DNA from: Halobacteriales archaeon QS_8_65_32
Lineage (GTDB): Archaea; Halobacteriota; Halobacteria; Halobacteriales; Halococcaceae
Assembly (NCBI GenBank): GCA_003022925.1
Contig: PXRY01000065.1
Location: 1,733-55,320, forward strand
Length of the DNA stretch: 53,588 nt
Reading direction: 5' to 3'
The notes beneath the pieces are model-generated. The model had not been told where the DNA came from. It saw only the letters and a list, made by a program, of their open reading frames with translations, and did not search any database. Below, in pieces: positions 9,235 to 18,612 of this stretch (its first letter is position 1; every line of letters begins with the position of its first letter). The position numbers and the translations under genes are program-made.

Positions 9235-10782
9235 GTGGCCGGCATCACGCTCACCTTCGAGAACGGCACGATCCGTATCGACGTCTCGACCGACGGCGAT
9301 GAACGCGGGGACGGAGCCGGGGCTCCCGAGGCCGACGTCGCTATCGACGCCGGTATGAGCGCGGAGGACAGGGACGGAGGCGGGACCGAGGTCGGGGCCC
9401 TCCTCGACGGTCTGCCGTTCGTCGAACCCGACCCCCGCAGCGGAACGTACAGAGCACCGGCGTTTCGCTACGCCGACCTGCGCGACGCGCTCGCGGAGAC
9501 ACGCCCGACCGCGGGAATCGCGGTCGACGATCGCGTACTGGATCTCCCCGATCTCGACCTCGATTCGGCGTACGAACTGCGGAGCTACCAGCGCGAGGCG
9601 CTCGACGCCTGGCGGGCGGGCGGCGATCGCGGCGTTCTCGAACTCCCGACGGGCAGCGGGAAGACCGTCATCGCGCTGAAGGCGATCGAAGCCCTCGGGA
9701 CGCCGACGCTCGTCGTCGTTCCGACGATCGACCTCCTGAACCAGTGGCACGACGAACTCAAGACGGAGTTTGGCGGGGGAACGACACGAAGCACCGCCAC
9801 GGAACCGGCAAACGCCGGCACGTCGACGCGGGACGGCGAGACGGCGAGGACCGGCGAAGTCGGGGAGATCGGGCAACTCGGCGGCGGTGTCCAGCGGCTG
9901 GGATCGATCACCGTCTCGACGTACGATTCGGCATACCTGCGAGCCGACGAGTTGGGGGACCGGTTCGGCCTCGTCGTCTTCGATGAGGTACACCATCTCG
10001 GCGGCGAGGGCTATCGGGAGATCGCCCGGCTGCTCGCCGCGCCCGCTCGCCTCGGGCTTACCGCGACCTTCGAGCGGCCCGACGGCGCTCACGAGGTCGT
10101 CGAGGAAATCGTCGGCCCGCTGTGTCACCGCGTCGACGTCGACGATCTCGCGGGCACGCATCTAGCCGACTACGACGTCAAACGCATCGAAGTCGAACTC
10201 TCCGAGGCCGAACGCACCATCTACGACGACCATCAGGAGGTCTTCGTCTCGTATCTCGCGACCTCGAACCTGGACATGCGATCGGGCAGCGACTACCAAA
10301 AACTCGTCATGCGCTCGGGCAACGACCCGCGTGCCAGGGAAGCCCTGCTCGCGAAACAGCGCGCCCGCGAGGTGATGATGAACGCGGATGCGAAGCTCGA
10401 CGAACTGGCGACGATCTTCGATCGCCACCGCGGCGATCGCGTACTTGTCTTCACGGCGCACAACGATCTCGTCTACCGGCTGTCCGAACGCTTTCTGCTC
10501 CCCGCCATTACCCACCGGACCGGCGCGGCCGAACGCCGCGAGATACTGGAGAAATTTCGGTCAGGTACCTACTCGCGGGTCGTGACTTCCAATGTTCTCG
10601 ACGAGGGGATCGACATCCCTGACGCGAACGTCGCGGTCGTTCTTTCAGGTAGCGGCTCGAAACGGGAGTTCACCCAGCGCCTCGGACGAATCCTCAGGCC
10701 CGGCGAGGGAAAGCGGGCGCTGCTTTACGAGGTTATTACCACGGAAACCGCCGAGGAACGGGTCGCCGACCGACGGCGATGA
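9235..10782 (+). CDS. xpb: XPB/Rad25-type DNA helicase
   Basis: Superfamily 2 helicase of the archaeal XPB family, linked to DNA unwinding in repair or transcription. Motifs in order: Q-like RSYQREALDAW; P-loop LPTGSGKT (about residue 138); DEVH box (about 250); motif III LTATFERPDG; C-terminal RecA domain with VLDEGIDIPDA and motif VI QRLGRILRP. A Thr/Gly/Glu-rich insert of about 40 residues separates motif Ia from the DEVH box. The GTG start lies about 30 nt after a weak TATA-like ACGTTAACC. Its usual partner Bax1 is encoded 3.4 kb downstream instead of directly adjacent. Confidence 0.92.
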   Translation: MAGITLTFENGTIRIDVSTDGDERGDGAGAPEADVAIDAGMSAEDRDGGGTEVGALLDGLPFVEPDPRSGTYRAPAFRYADLRDALAETRPTAGIAVDDRVLDLPDLDLDSAYELRSYQREALDAWRAGGDRGVLELPTGSGKTVIALKAIEALGTPTLVVVPTIDLLNQWHDELKTEFGGGTTRSTATEPANAGTSTRDGETARTGEVGEIGQLGGGVQRLGSITVSTYDSAYLRADELGDRFGLVVFDEVHHLGGEGYREIARLLAAPARLGLTATFERPDGAHEVVEEIVGPLCHRVDVDDLAGTHLADYDVKRIEVELSEAERTIYDDHQEVFVSYLATSNLDMRSGSDYQKLVMRSGNDPRAREALLAKQRAREVMMNADAKLDELATIFDRHRGDRVLVFTAHNDLVYRLSERFLLPAITHRTGAAERREILEKFRSGTYSRVVTSNVLDEGIDIPDANVAVVLSGSGSKREFTQRLGRILRPGEGKRALLYEVITTETAEERVADRRR

Positions 10783-10917
10783 CCTAACGACACTGGCCCG
10801 ATAGCGGTAATCCGGCGACCGGCGGTTCGTTGAGTCGGCGGGCGAGACGCGAAAGGTTGCTCGGGGAACCATCCGCCGAGAGCGACACGTTGCGGGCGTC
10901 GGTTTCGCCGCGGTGTC

Positions 10918-11078
10918 GAGTTACGCAACTGTCTGACCGAACAACCGCTATTGGGTAGGAATGAAAGTGGCCGACCAGTCGGCGACGGCAGGCGACGCAA
11001 GCGCCGGAGGCGAGCGAACAGAGTAAGCGAGCCGAGGAGCACAGCGAGTCCCCCGAGCCGAGCGTGTCCGGGGCTTTC
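10918..11078 (+). repeat. Hairpin-array repeat element B (subtype 2, short)
   Basis: The shortest full copy. The leader GAGTTACGCAACTG...GAACAACCGC (10918-10948) is followed by GGAATGAAAGTGGCCGACC (10958-10976), and the right end GGGGCTTTC is at 11070-11078. The interior carries the subtype-2 block GGCGACGCAAGC and GAGC-rich segments shared with copies D and F. The terminal GAAAG/CTTTC pairing is kept, but the G-run on the right is one base shorter. It lies between xpb and the next gene on the same strand. Confidence 0.8.
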
Positions 11079-11104
11079 AATCCGCTCGATACGATTCGCT
11101 ATCC

Positions 11105-11160
11105 TCTCTCAAATTTTAAATTGAAACTATCGGTTCGCTGGGCTATACTTTATTTGCTAT
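11105..11160 (+). promoter_or_regulatory. AT-rich promoter region
   Basis: An AT-rich island holding CAAATTTTAAATTGAAA (11110-11126) and TATACTTTATTTGC (11145-11158), the latter a good TATA-box candidate about 40 nt before the GTG at 11192. It directly follows repeat element B. Confidence 0.45.
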
Positions 11161-11191
11161 CAGGAAACCACCCCGTCGCAACGACGGCACA

Positions 11192-11894
11192 GTGTATCGG
11201 TGGCGCTGGCGGTCGCCGCGATGGAGGAGCCGAATACCTGTCACGGTAGACGACCTCCCGTCGCGGCCGTATCGCGGACTCGAACTGCTCGTTCTCGGCG
11301 GACTGGTTCTCGCAGCCGTCGTCGTCGCCGGGCTCCCCATGGCGATGACGAGCACTGGCGGCGCTGGCTTCCCTCTTTGCCGGGGGTATCCTATTGGGAC
11401 TCGTGGTCGGGGTTCTCTCGGCGATCGTCGTCCCGGTTCCCCTCTATCTCGACGCGAAGAAACTCGCCGGCTACGACGGCGACCTCGAATGGACGCCCAG
11501 TCCCGGACTTTATGGACTACTCGGCTTTCTGTTCACCGGCCTTGCAGTTCTCGATTACCTCTACAAGCGACAGGGCGTGATCGTTGATCGGGAGGACCGC
11601 TCCGGCTGGTGGGTCGTAGCCCTCGCCGGCCTCGCTCTCCCGATCGCCATCTTGCTTGTCGGCTCGGTTCTCGGGGGCTCCTCGCTCGGGTTCGCCGGGA
11701 TCGCCTTCGGGGTTCTCTTTCCGATTGGCCTGTACAAGGACGCCGGGTACGTGCGACTCAAGTCCACCGACTGGCAGCCGAACCCGACGGCCCATCTGAC
11801 GTACGGACTCGTGACGGTCGTCTTCGGCCCGCTCGCGTTCCTGTACGCGGGCTACTATCTCTATAAACGCCACGCTCACGTGGAGCTACGCTAA
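11192..11894 (+). pseudogene. Membrane protein gene with one frameshift
   Basis: An integral membrane protein of about 230 residues with about six hydrophobic segments; I do not recognise the family. The first frame gives VDDLPSRPYRGLELLVLGG and two helices, then breaks near 11350-11356. One base out of phase it continues LAALASLFAGGILLGLVVG and runs to 11894. The later part contains repeated amphipathic pieces (LYLDAKKLAGYDGDLEW and LYKDAGYVRLKSTDWQ) that suggest an internal duplication. The frameshift is not in an obvious homopolymer. The GTG at 11192 is the most likely start, but it is not certain. Confidence 0.65.
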
Positions 11895-11997
11895 GAACTC
11901 GATCTCTCGAAGCCTCGAAACTCAGTCGGTCTCAGTCGATCCCGGTCGGTCGCGGTTTCGAGCGGTCCCGGTGCCGAACGGTCCCGGTCGGAGAGCG

Positions 11998-12447
11998 TTA
12001 CTCGCTCGCGTCGAGATTCGCCATCGCCCGATCGACGAGTTCGCCGGTGTCGGAAACGATCCCGTCCCACGCCTCGCTGTCGGGTGCCATCCCCGCGAGA
12101 CGGGCGATCCGCATAATCGAGACGTGATAGACCTGCTGGATTCGCGGGGACTCCTCCCAGACGATCACATTGCAGGGGAACAAACCGCCAATCTGCATCG
12201 TTTCCGCCAGCGCGCGGTCCGCCATCTCGGGGTGACAGGCCCCGAGCACGTAGTAGGGGTTGCGATCGGCGTTCACCTTCTCGTTCAGCAGTTCTGCGGG
12301 GGAGAACTCGACAGGCACGCCGAACCCCTCCTCAGTAAAAGCCTCGCGGACGTGGGAGATCGCTTCCTGGTGGTTCATCTCGAGGGTCGCGCGTTTCTCG
12401 CCGCGCTCGGCGGGGTCGATTTCGCTCGGGTCGATCGGAAGCTGCAT
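11998..12447 (-). CDS. DUF302 domain protein
   Basis: Soluble protein of 149 residues with a DUF302 domain. Its core runs from NHQEAISHVREAFTEEGFG through the conserved LGACHPEMADRAL to GGLFPCNVIVWEE. The family is a small alpha/beta fold of unknown function; the Cys-His pair (C110/H111 region) and the later Cys are conserved in many members. The ATG start is clear. It lies tail-to-tail with the frameshifted membrane protein gene. Confidence 0.8.
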   Translation of the reverse strand: MQLPIDPSEIDPAERGEKRATLEMNHQEAISHVREAFTEEGFGVPVEFSPAELLNEKVNADRNPYYVLGACHPEMADRALAETMQIGGLFPCNVIVWEESPRIQQVYHVSIMRIARLAGMAPDSEAWDGIVSDTGELVDRAMANLDASE

Positions 12448-12717
12448 ACGCCCCTGAAGAACTCACTGCCATTCAACCCTACTGATCCGTGGCCGGCCAG
12501 TACCGATCCATACCGATTCGCGGCCGACGTCGGGGTGATCGTTGCTCGGACGAATCGCGTCCGTTCGCGTAGTTCCGAACGCCTCGTCGTCCAGCGGACG
12601 ATCGAATCGTATCGCCTGTGCTCTTGAACCCGAGTTCGTTCCCCCGGTATTCGAAGCGGGTGCGTCGGTCTCTCGGCCGAGGAACGCAAGCAGTGTGGTT
12701 GCAGCGACGGACTCGCG
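12448..12717. other. Gap without a clear gene; open frame behind a stop
   Basis: No independent gene is seen. On the minus strand the frame of the upstream beta-propeller pseudogene stays open for about 83 codons after its TAG at 12718-12720, to a TGA at 12463-12465. Third-position GC is clearly lower than in neighbouring genes. This is either more decayed coding sequence or chance. Confidence 0.35.
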
Positions 12718-14119
12718 CTACGAGCGTCGGTCGTGGGTCCCACAGTGACAGTTCCCGATGCAGTACGTGATTTCGCCACCGCCGGAGAACCCAACGGACG
12801 CAAGAACGGCCATCGCGTCCTGCGTCCGGGTCGGTTCCGGTCGGACGGCCCCGGTGGTGGCTCCGTAGGGCTTCGAGCCGACCGAGATAGTCTCGACTAC
12901 CGTCCGGGTCTCGTGATCGATCACCGCAACGGCGTTTGCGGTCTGGACGGGAACGTACAGTTTCCGTCGACTCCTGTTCTAAGTGCCGGTAAAGGCCTGC
13001 CCGCCGAGGTCGATCCGGGTCGCTACCTCCCCGGCGTCGAGATCGAGCACCGTGGCGTCCTCGCTCCCCGGCGTGAACACGTAGGACGTTCGGCTGTTCG
13101 GCCCGATCTCGTTCGTCAACGGGGTCCGACCCAAACCGTCCGCTTCGGTCAGTCGAACGCGCTCTTCCGGACGAGTCGGGTCGCTCACGTCCCAGATACT
13201 CTCGGTGCCGTAGGCTCCCTCGTCGTTCTCGACGACGAGGTACTCGCTGTCCCACGAGACGGTTCCCATATAGGGTTGGCGCTCTCCGCGCCGTCGAGCA
13301 CCGGTGCAACGTCGCGCTGGGCAACGACCTCGAACGCCTCGATGTCGAGTACCGTGAGCGTGCTACCGTACAGGTCCGGGACGTACGCGTAGGTGCCGTC
13401 GGGACCGATCGTGACGTCACGCGGGCCGGGCCCGTTCCCCGTGCCGGCGTAGTTGTCGGTTCTGTCGATCCGCCCGGTTACCTCCCCGAACTCCTCGGCG
13501 TCCGGGTTTGCGACGATCCGAAACTGCGTGTGAGCGGGTTCGCGGGCGCTGACGATCAGTCGATTCCCGCTCGGAGCGAGTTCCAGCCAGTTGGCGTCCG
13601 ATCCCGTCTCGACGTATGCGATCGTTTCGAGCGAGGTGGCGTCGATCGCTCGCACCCCGCCGGAGACGTTCAACCAGACGCGTCGCTGGGTGCGCTAACG
13701 AGCTTTGGGGTATACTGGTTCGATGGAAACGAGGCGGTCGTCCCGATCATCGTCGTTCCGAGGAGGTCGTCCGTCGTCGAATCGATGATACTCATCGTCC
13801 TATCGCCGGTATTGAAGACGTACACCGTCGTCTCGCTGTCCGTCGGTCCGCCGTCAGTCGGTCCGCTGGTCGTTCCGCTGCCCGTCGTCGTATCGTTCGC
13901 CGGTTCGCTTTTCATCGTGGCGTTGCCCGGCATCTCGGTAGTTGAAATTTCGCTCTCGCCGCCGGACTGGCCGCCGAGACGACCGGCGGTCGCACCGACG
14001 GTACCGGCGGCGACCGACGATCGCAGCAGCCGTCGCCGGGAAACGCCGTCGGCGTGCGGGTCCTGCACATCGGGGTCGAACTTCTCGGAACGAGCCTGCT
14101 CGTCGGACTCGGCTGTCAT
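12718..14119 (-). pseudogene. Tat-exported YncE-like beta-propeller, multiply frameshifted
   Basis: Remains of a secreted beta-propeller of the YncE/YVTN type. Four pieces in successive frames join into one protein. The start MTAESDEQARSEKF (ATG at 14119) leads to a twin-arginine signal SRRRLLRSSVAAGTVG, a Thr/Gly-rich linker and propeller blades (VYVFNTGDRTMSIID, VTIGPDGTYAYVPDL, AVAVIDHETRTVVE). The end carries a Cys/His cluster, CIGNCHCGTH. Frame breaks fall near 13673, 13270 and 12980, each needing a one-base correction. Three shifts in one gene point to real decay, although poor assembly quality is possible. A TATA-like TTTATGG lies about 28 nt before the start. Confidence 0.8.
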
Positions 14120-14235
14120 TCGCCCGGTTATTCGAACGCTTACCATAAATCGATGCGGAATCGAGCGCGAGCAGCGACGGCGGATACCCGTTGACGAGAC
14201 CAATCGTTTTTACCACAAGAGCGTCGAAAACCGCC

Positions 14236-15789
14236 GTGTTGACGAAGGACCTGCTGCGGGTGTCGCGGGCCGGCGGAGGGTATCACCCCCAGTTCACCGC
14301 CCAGGACGATCGCCCGCTCGCCGCCCGGGTCATCGAGGTCTACCGCGAGCACGTCGGGGAGACCCGCGGCGACCTCGACGACGCCCTCACCGATCTCGAA
14401 CGCGAGAGCGACGGCGAGTTCAAACTCGTCCGTGGCTTCGCGAAACTCGTCGAGCGCGACGCCGCCTTCGAAGTCCGGGCCGCCGTTACACCCGAGCGTG
14501 CGCGGACTGCGGTCTTTCGCGCCGCCGAAGGGGTGGCCGACGGTGGCGTCGTCACCGACGCCGAACGCACGCGGGCGTTCGACGCGGCCGCCACCGAGTT
14601 CGACTGCCCCCCCGAAGCGCTCGATCGGTCGCTGTACGCCGACCTGGACGAGCGCGAGGTTCTCACGGCGATCGACGCGCGCTGGACCCCCGAGGCCCTC
14701 TGCGATCAGTACGACCTCTCGCTCGCCCAGACGGCGCTGTTCGACGCGACCGACGTCACCGTTCGCAGTTCCGATCCGCGCGCGCTCGTTTCGGCGGTCA
14801 AGCGGCTCCGACTGATGTACGAGATCGAGAAAACCGCGGAGGGCCGCGTCGCTCACATCACTGGCCCGACGCGGCTCTTCCGGCGGACCCGACGGTACGG
14901 CACCCGCTTCGCCCGCCTGTTACGAACCGTCGCCAAAGCAGCCGAGTGGCGTCTCGAAGCGACGATCGACGACCGGGGCACCGAGCGCGACCTCGTACTT
15001 ACGGGCGAGGACGTCTCGGTGCCCGAGGCCGATCCGGTGGTCGAGGTCTCATACGACAGCGGCGTCGAAGCCGACTTCGCCGCGCGATTCGAGGCGCTCG
15101 GCCTCGAATGGGACCTCCGCCGGGAACCTGAGCCGCTCGAAACTGGCTCTCAGGTGATGATCCCCGACTTCGCGTTCGACTGGCCGCACGAAATCGAGGG
15201 ACCCGCCGACACCGATCGCGGTCGGGATCGAGGGTTCAGGATCTACTTCGAGATCATGGGCTTTTGGACCCCCGAGTACGTCGAAAAGAAACTCGATCAG
15301 CTAGAGAGGTTGGAAACCGTCGACATGGTCGTCGCCGTCGACGAGTCGTTAGGCGTCGGTGCCGAGATCGAGGCGCGCGACGCCCGGGCGATCCCCTATT
15401 CGGGGACGGTGCGTCTCAAGGACGTTCGCGACGCACTCCGACGGTACGAAGCGGAACTGGTTGCCGAGAGCGCTGCGTCGCTGCCGGCCGAACTCGTCCC
15501 GGACGATCCGGTCGTGACGATCGAGACGCTCGCTCGCGAACACGGCGTGAGCGAGCGTGCGCTCGACGACGTACGGTTTCCCGACCACGAACGGGTCGGC
15601 CGGACGCTCGTCCGGCCCGCCGTGCTCGACGATCTCTCGGGAGAGCTCGAACCCGGTACCGACCTCGCCGACGCCGAAGCCCGCCTCGACGAGGTCGGTA
15701 TCGGCGACGCGAGCGCGGTCCTCTCGGAACTCGGCTACCGTGTCGAGTGGGAAGGACTGAGCGGTGGCGTACTCCGGCGAAAGGAGTAA
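14236..15789 (+). CDS. bax1: Bax1-type nuclease (DUF790), XPB partner
   Basis: DUF790 protein, the archaeal Bax1 family, which binds archaeal XPB helicase and acts as a structure-specific nuclease (family knowledge). The N-terminus MLTKDLLRVSRAGGGYHPQF matches the family when translation starts at the GTG at 14236, about 25 nt after the TATA-like GTTTTTACC. The C-terminal PD-(D/E)xK-like core is visible as IPDFAFDWPHE followed by FEIMGFWTPEYVEKKL. The gene is divergent from the beta-propeller pseudogene. In many archaea it sits directly beside xpb; here about 3.4 kb with a repeat element and broken genes separates them. Confidence 0.9.
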   Translation: MLTKDLLRVSRAGGGYHPQFTAQDDRPLAARVIEVYREHVGETRGDLDDALTDLERESDGEFKLVRGFAKLVERDAAFEVRAAVTPERARTAVFRAAEGVADGGVVTDAERTRAFDAAATEFDCPPEALDRSLYADLDEREVLTAIDARWTPEALCDQYDLSLAQTALFDATDVTVRSSDPRALVSAVKRLRLMYEIEKTAEGRVAHITGPTRLFRRTRRYGTRFARLLRTVAKAAEWRLEATIDDRGTERDLVLTGEDVSVPEADPVVEVSYDSGVEADFAARFEALGLEWDLRREPEPLETGSQVMIPDFAFDWPHEIEGPADTDRGRDRGFRIYFEIMGFWTPEYVEKKLDQLERLETVDMVVAVDESLGVGAEIEARDARAIPYSGTVRLKDVRDALRRYEAELVAESAASLPAELVPDDPVVTIETLAREHGVSERALDDVRFPDHERVGRTLVRPAVLDDLSGELEPGTDLADAEARLDEVGIGDASAVLSELGYRVEWEGLSGGVLRRKE

Positions 15790-15816
15790 GCACGGATAGG
15801 GGACGGACCGAAGGCA

Positions 15817-16425
15817 CTACTTCAGGTCACGCCGTCTGCCCTTCGGTACCTGCGAGCGCAACTCGTTGTAGAGATACAGGCCGACACCGATCGGTTCGAC
15901 GACCCCCGCCAGTTCGTGGGCGACGATCAAATACCCCCAGTCGCCCTCCCACGCGATGTCCTGGTCCTCGCCGGCGACGAAGCGCTTCGCTTCGGCTTCG
16001 CTCACATGACAGACGTTTCGCGTCGCGTGGTGGCCGAAGCGCTGGACGGCATCGGTCGTTGGCTTCCAGTGGTCCCTGCGCGTCCGGAGAAAGGTGATCC
16101 CGAGTCCCTCGATCGCGATCGGCGAGGGGGCCTCGCCACGGAACGCCCACAGCTTCCCCGACCCCTTCTCCCAGAAGGTGTAACCTTCGAAGACCTCCAC
16201 AGGGACGCCGTAGCGGTCGGTCCACCACGCCACCACCTCCTCGCGGGTCGGCCGGCCGGTCACCGATCGATCCTCCAGGCTCGCCGGCAGGCGATCGAAT
16301 CGGGACCCGTTGTTTTCCCGCTCGACGCCGCTACTGCTCTCCGGCCCCGATTCCGATCCCGGATTCGATTCCGATCCTGACTCTGACTCCGGCGCTCGGG
16401 ATTCCGGCCCGTTCTCGTCGGTCAT
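15817..16425 (-). CDS. Conserved haloarchaeal protein coupled to RsmB-type gene
   Basis: A 202-residue protein. The first 45 or so residues are an acidic Ser/Glu/Asp repeat tail (SESGSESNPGSESG), and the folded part begins near TGRPTREEVVAWW. The conserved stretch YTFWEKGSGKLWAF and the later TRRDHWKPTTDAVQRFG give a basic surface, so an RNA-binding accessory role is my inference. I associate it with a haloarchaeal DUF (possibly DUF7122), but the name is unsure. Its ATG overlaps the stop of the upstream methyltransferase by four bases (ATGA), a sign of translational coupling. Confidence 0.75.
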   Translation of the reverse strand: MTDENGPESRAPESESGSESNPGSESGPESSSGVERENNGSRFDRLPASLEDRSVTGRPTREEVVAWWTDRYGVPVEVFEGYTFWEKGSGKLWAFRGEAPSPIAIEGLGITFLRTRRDHWKPTTDAVQRFGHHATRNVCHVSEAEAKRFVAGEDQDIAWEGDWGYLIVAHELAGVVEPIGVGLYLYNELRSQVPKGRRRDLK

Positions 16426-17330
16426 TCGCCGACCTCCAGTCTCGCACAAAAGAAACCGCCGGTGTCGTTCCGATGCGGGTAGACACGCTTTGCCTTCCGA
16501 ACCGAAGGGTCGAACGCCTCGCCGTGCCACTCGGCAATGCCGGGATCGTGATCGAGGGCGAGGTCGAACTCGACGAGTCGACAGTCCTCGCGTTCGAGAA
16601 CATCGTCGAGCACGGCTTCGTTCTCCTCCGGGGCGAACGTACACGTCGAGTAGACGACGACGCCGCCTGGGCGGGTGGCTTGTACGGCGCGTTCGAGGAT
16701 TTTTCGCTGGAGCGTCGAGACGGTTTCTATGTAGCCCTCCGACCAGTCGTCGAGCGCGTCGGGATTCTTCCTGATCGTCCCCTCACACGAACACGGCGCG
16801 TCGACGAGCGCCCGATCGAACGCGTCGAAATCGAAGGGTTTCATCGAGTAGTTGCGGGCGTCGCGGTTCGTGACCGCCGCCGAGGTCACTCCGAGGCGTT
16901 CGAAGTTGAACCTGAGCGCCGATAATCGCCCGAGACTCCGGTCGTTCGCGACGAGCGTACAGGAATCGTCCGCGAGCGCCGCGAGGTGACTCCCTTTCCC
17001 CCCAGGAGCCGCACAGGCGGCAAACACTCGTTCGCCCGGTCGGGGATCGAGTACCGGTGCCGAGATCGCCGACACTTCCTCCTGGCCGTGCCACCAGCCG
17101 TGTACCGACCCCCAGGTTGCACCCGGCCTGTCGGTGTCCAGTCGCAGGAGGCCGGGTTGCCACGCAGGCTCCTCGTAAGCGATTCCCGCCTCGTCGAGCG
17201 CCGCGCACGCACGGTCGGGGTCGGTTTTGATACTGTTCACCCGGACGACGGTGGGGAGCGGGCGCTCGCAGGCGGCGAGAAACGCCTCGAAGTCGTCGAT
17301 GAGCGGTTTGTACCGCTCGAATTCGTCCAT
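16422..17330 (-). CDS. RsmB/NOP-family RNA cytosine-C5 methyltransferase
   Basis: SAM-dependent tRNA or rRNA m5C methyltransferase of 302 residues. Motif I is ACAAPGGKG (residues 105-113). The two catalytic cysteines are C180 in DAPCSCEGT (motif IV) and C230 in STCTFAPEEN (motif VI). The C-terminal YPHRNDTGGFFCARLE closes the Rossmann fold. There is no long N-terminal NusB-like domain, so this is the short archaeal form. The ATG at 17330 gives MDEFERYKPLIDDF. It heads a two-gene unit with the overlapping protein downstream. The target base cannot be deduced. Confidence 0.92.
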   Translation of the reverse strand: MDEFERYKPLIDDFEAFLAACERPLPTVVRVNSIKTDPDRACAALDEAGIAYEEPAWQPGLLRLDTDRPGATWGSVHGWWHGQEEVSAISAPVLDPRPGERVFAACAAPGGKGSHLAALADDSCTLVANDRSLGRLSALRFNFERLGVTSAAVTNRDARNYSMKPFDFDAFDRALVDAPCSCEGTIRKNPDALDDWSEGYIETVSTLQRKILERAVQATRPGGVVVYSTCTFAPEENEAVLDDVLEREDCRLVEFDLALDHDPGIAEWHGEAFDPSVRKAKRVYPHRNDTGGFFCARLEVGE

Positions 17331-17557
17331 ACCCACCGTGATCCGTCGAGACGGGAGTCGATTACGAACCGTCCGCGCTGCCCGTCGGTTCCGTGTGTGC
17401 TGTCCGGTCGCTCCAGAGCGTTCGTGATATCGGCTCGAACGCTGACCCGAGGCGAGCACACGGCGTTTTGGTCGAACGACGCGGGTCCGATCGGTTCGGC
17501 ACTGCCCTCGCCCACGTGCCCCCGAAAACTAAGCCCTCCGGACGCGTTTTCGGTGTC

Positions 17558-18295
17558 ATGGCACACATCGACGTTACGGACAACGAACTCGAACTCGATA
17601 GCCCGACGCTCGTCGAGGGCTTACCCGGCGCAGGGTTGGTGGGCAAGATCGCCGCCGACCACCTCGTTTCCGAACTCGACATGACCTACTACGCTGCCGT
17701 CTACTGCGACGGGCTCCCGCCGGTCGCGGTCTACCGCGGCGAGGACTCGACGCTTCGGCCCCCGGTCCGAGTGTACGCCGCAGCAGAGGAGGACCTGCTC
17801 GTGCTCCAGAGCGACGTGCCCGTCTCGCCGTCGTCCGCGCCCGACTTCGCGAACTGTCTAACCGACTGGCTCGCGGACAACGACGCCTTTCCGACGTATC
17901 TCAGCGGTCTCGGCGACCAGAAAGAGGGCACGCCGGAGGTCTACGGCGTCTACACCGGCGCGGGGGAAGCCCGCCTGGACGACGCTGGCATCGTCCCGCC
18001 CGCCGACGGCGGGGTCGTCAGTGGCCCGACCGGCGCGCTCATGTACCGTGCCGAGCGCGTCGGTCTCGATAGCGTCGGTTTGGTCGTCGAGTGCGACGAG
18101 GGGTTCCCCGACCCCGAGGCCGCCCGCGCGCTCGTCGACGCCGGCATCGAGCCGCTGACCGGCATCGGCGTCGACACCGAGAGCCTGGTCAATCAAGCCG
18201 AAGACATCCGCGAGGCGAGAGAACGCCTCGCCCAACGGATGCAACAGGCCGGCGACGAGAGTTCCGAAGCCCAGCCACTACGGATGTTCCAATGA
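17558..18295 (+). CDS. PAC2 family protein
   Basis: A 245-residue protein of the PAC2 (proteasome assembly chaperone 2-like) family, also called the archaeal ATP-grasp-like PAC2 group. The hallmark LVEGLPGAGLVGKIAADHL is near the N-terminus, followed by VYAAAEEDLLVLQSDVPVS and the Gly-rich GVVSGPTGALMYRAE. The C-terminal helix is Arg/Glu/Gln-rich. Archaeal members may assist proteasome assembly or handle nucleotides; the function here is inferred only from the family. The ATG gives MAHIDVTDNELEL. Repeat element C begins immediately after the stop. Confidence 0.88.
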   Translation: MAHIDVTDNELELDSPTLVEGLPGAGLVGKIAADHLVSELDMTYYAAVYCDGLPPVAVYRGEDSTLRPPVRVYAAAEEDLLVLQSDVPVSPSSAPDFANCLTDWLADNDAFPTYLSGLGDQKEGTPEVYGVYTGAGEARLDDAGIVPPADGGVVSGPTGALMYRAERVGLDSVGLVVECDEGFPDPEAARALVDAGIEPLTGIGVDTESLVNQAEDIREARERLAQRMQQAGDESSEAQPLRMFQ

Positions 18296-18299
18296 ACTT

Positions 18300-18612
18300 T
18301 TTTCGGCTCGGGTTACGCTCGCTCTCTCCGGTCGCTCGTCCACCGCTCGTCTGCTCACGGGCCGGAGGCCCGTTCGCATGGTCCGCAGGACTCTCCGAGT
18401 CCCGCGCTTACCGCAAAAACCTTCAGTAGAAAGGCCGCTCACTCACCGCCTTGGTCGCAGCAAAGTGGTTCGGAAGATCAAAGCTCTTCTGTTATCACGA
18501 AAGGCGCTCCGCGCCTTTCAAACGACTGCTCCCTGCTCTCGTTCACTTCGTTCACGAGAACTTCGGCGGTTCGTTCACGGGGAATCGCTCGCTCACTGAC
18601 GTTCGCTCGCGG
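18300..18612 (+). repeat. Hairpin-array repeat element C (end-less copy)
   Basis: An array of the same hairpin modules without the conserved leader or the GGGGGCTTTC end. Modules include ACGGGCC-GGA-GGCCCGT (near 18357-18373), GGACTC-TCC-GAGTCC (near 18389-18403) and GAAAGGCGC-TCC-GCGCCTTTC (near 18500-18520), the last nearly identical to a module in copy H. Strand orientation is uncertain. It starts 5 nt after the PAC2 stop codon and runs into the 3' end of the convergent gene at 18552-18770. Confidence 0.65.

Noticed and set aside
13530..15131. Long 533-codon plus-strand frame across the beta-propeller and bax1 genes
   Set aside because: It is extremely Arg-rich, has no domain, and is antisense to the beta-propeller gene or out of frame with bax1, which has clear family motifs.
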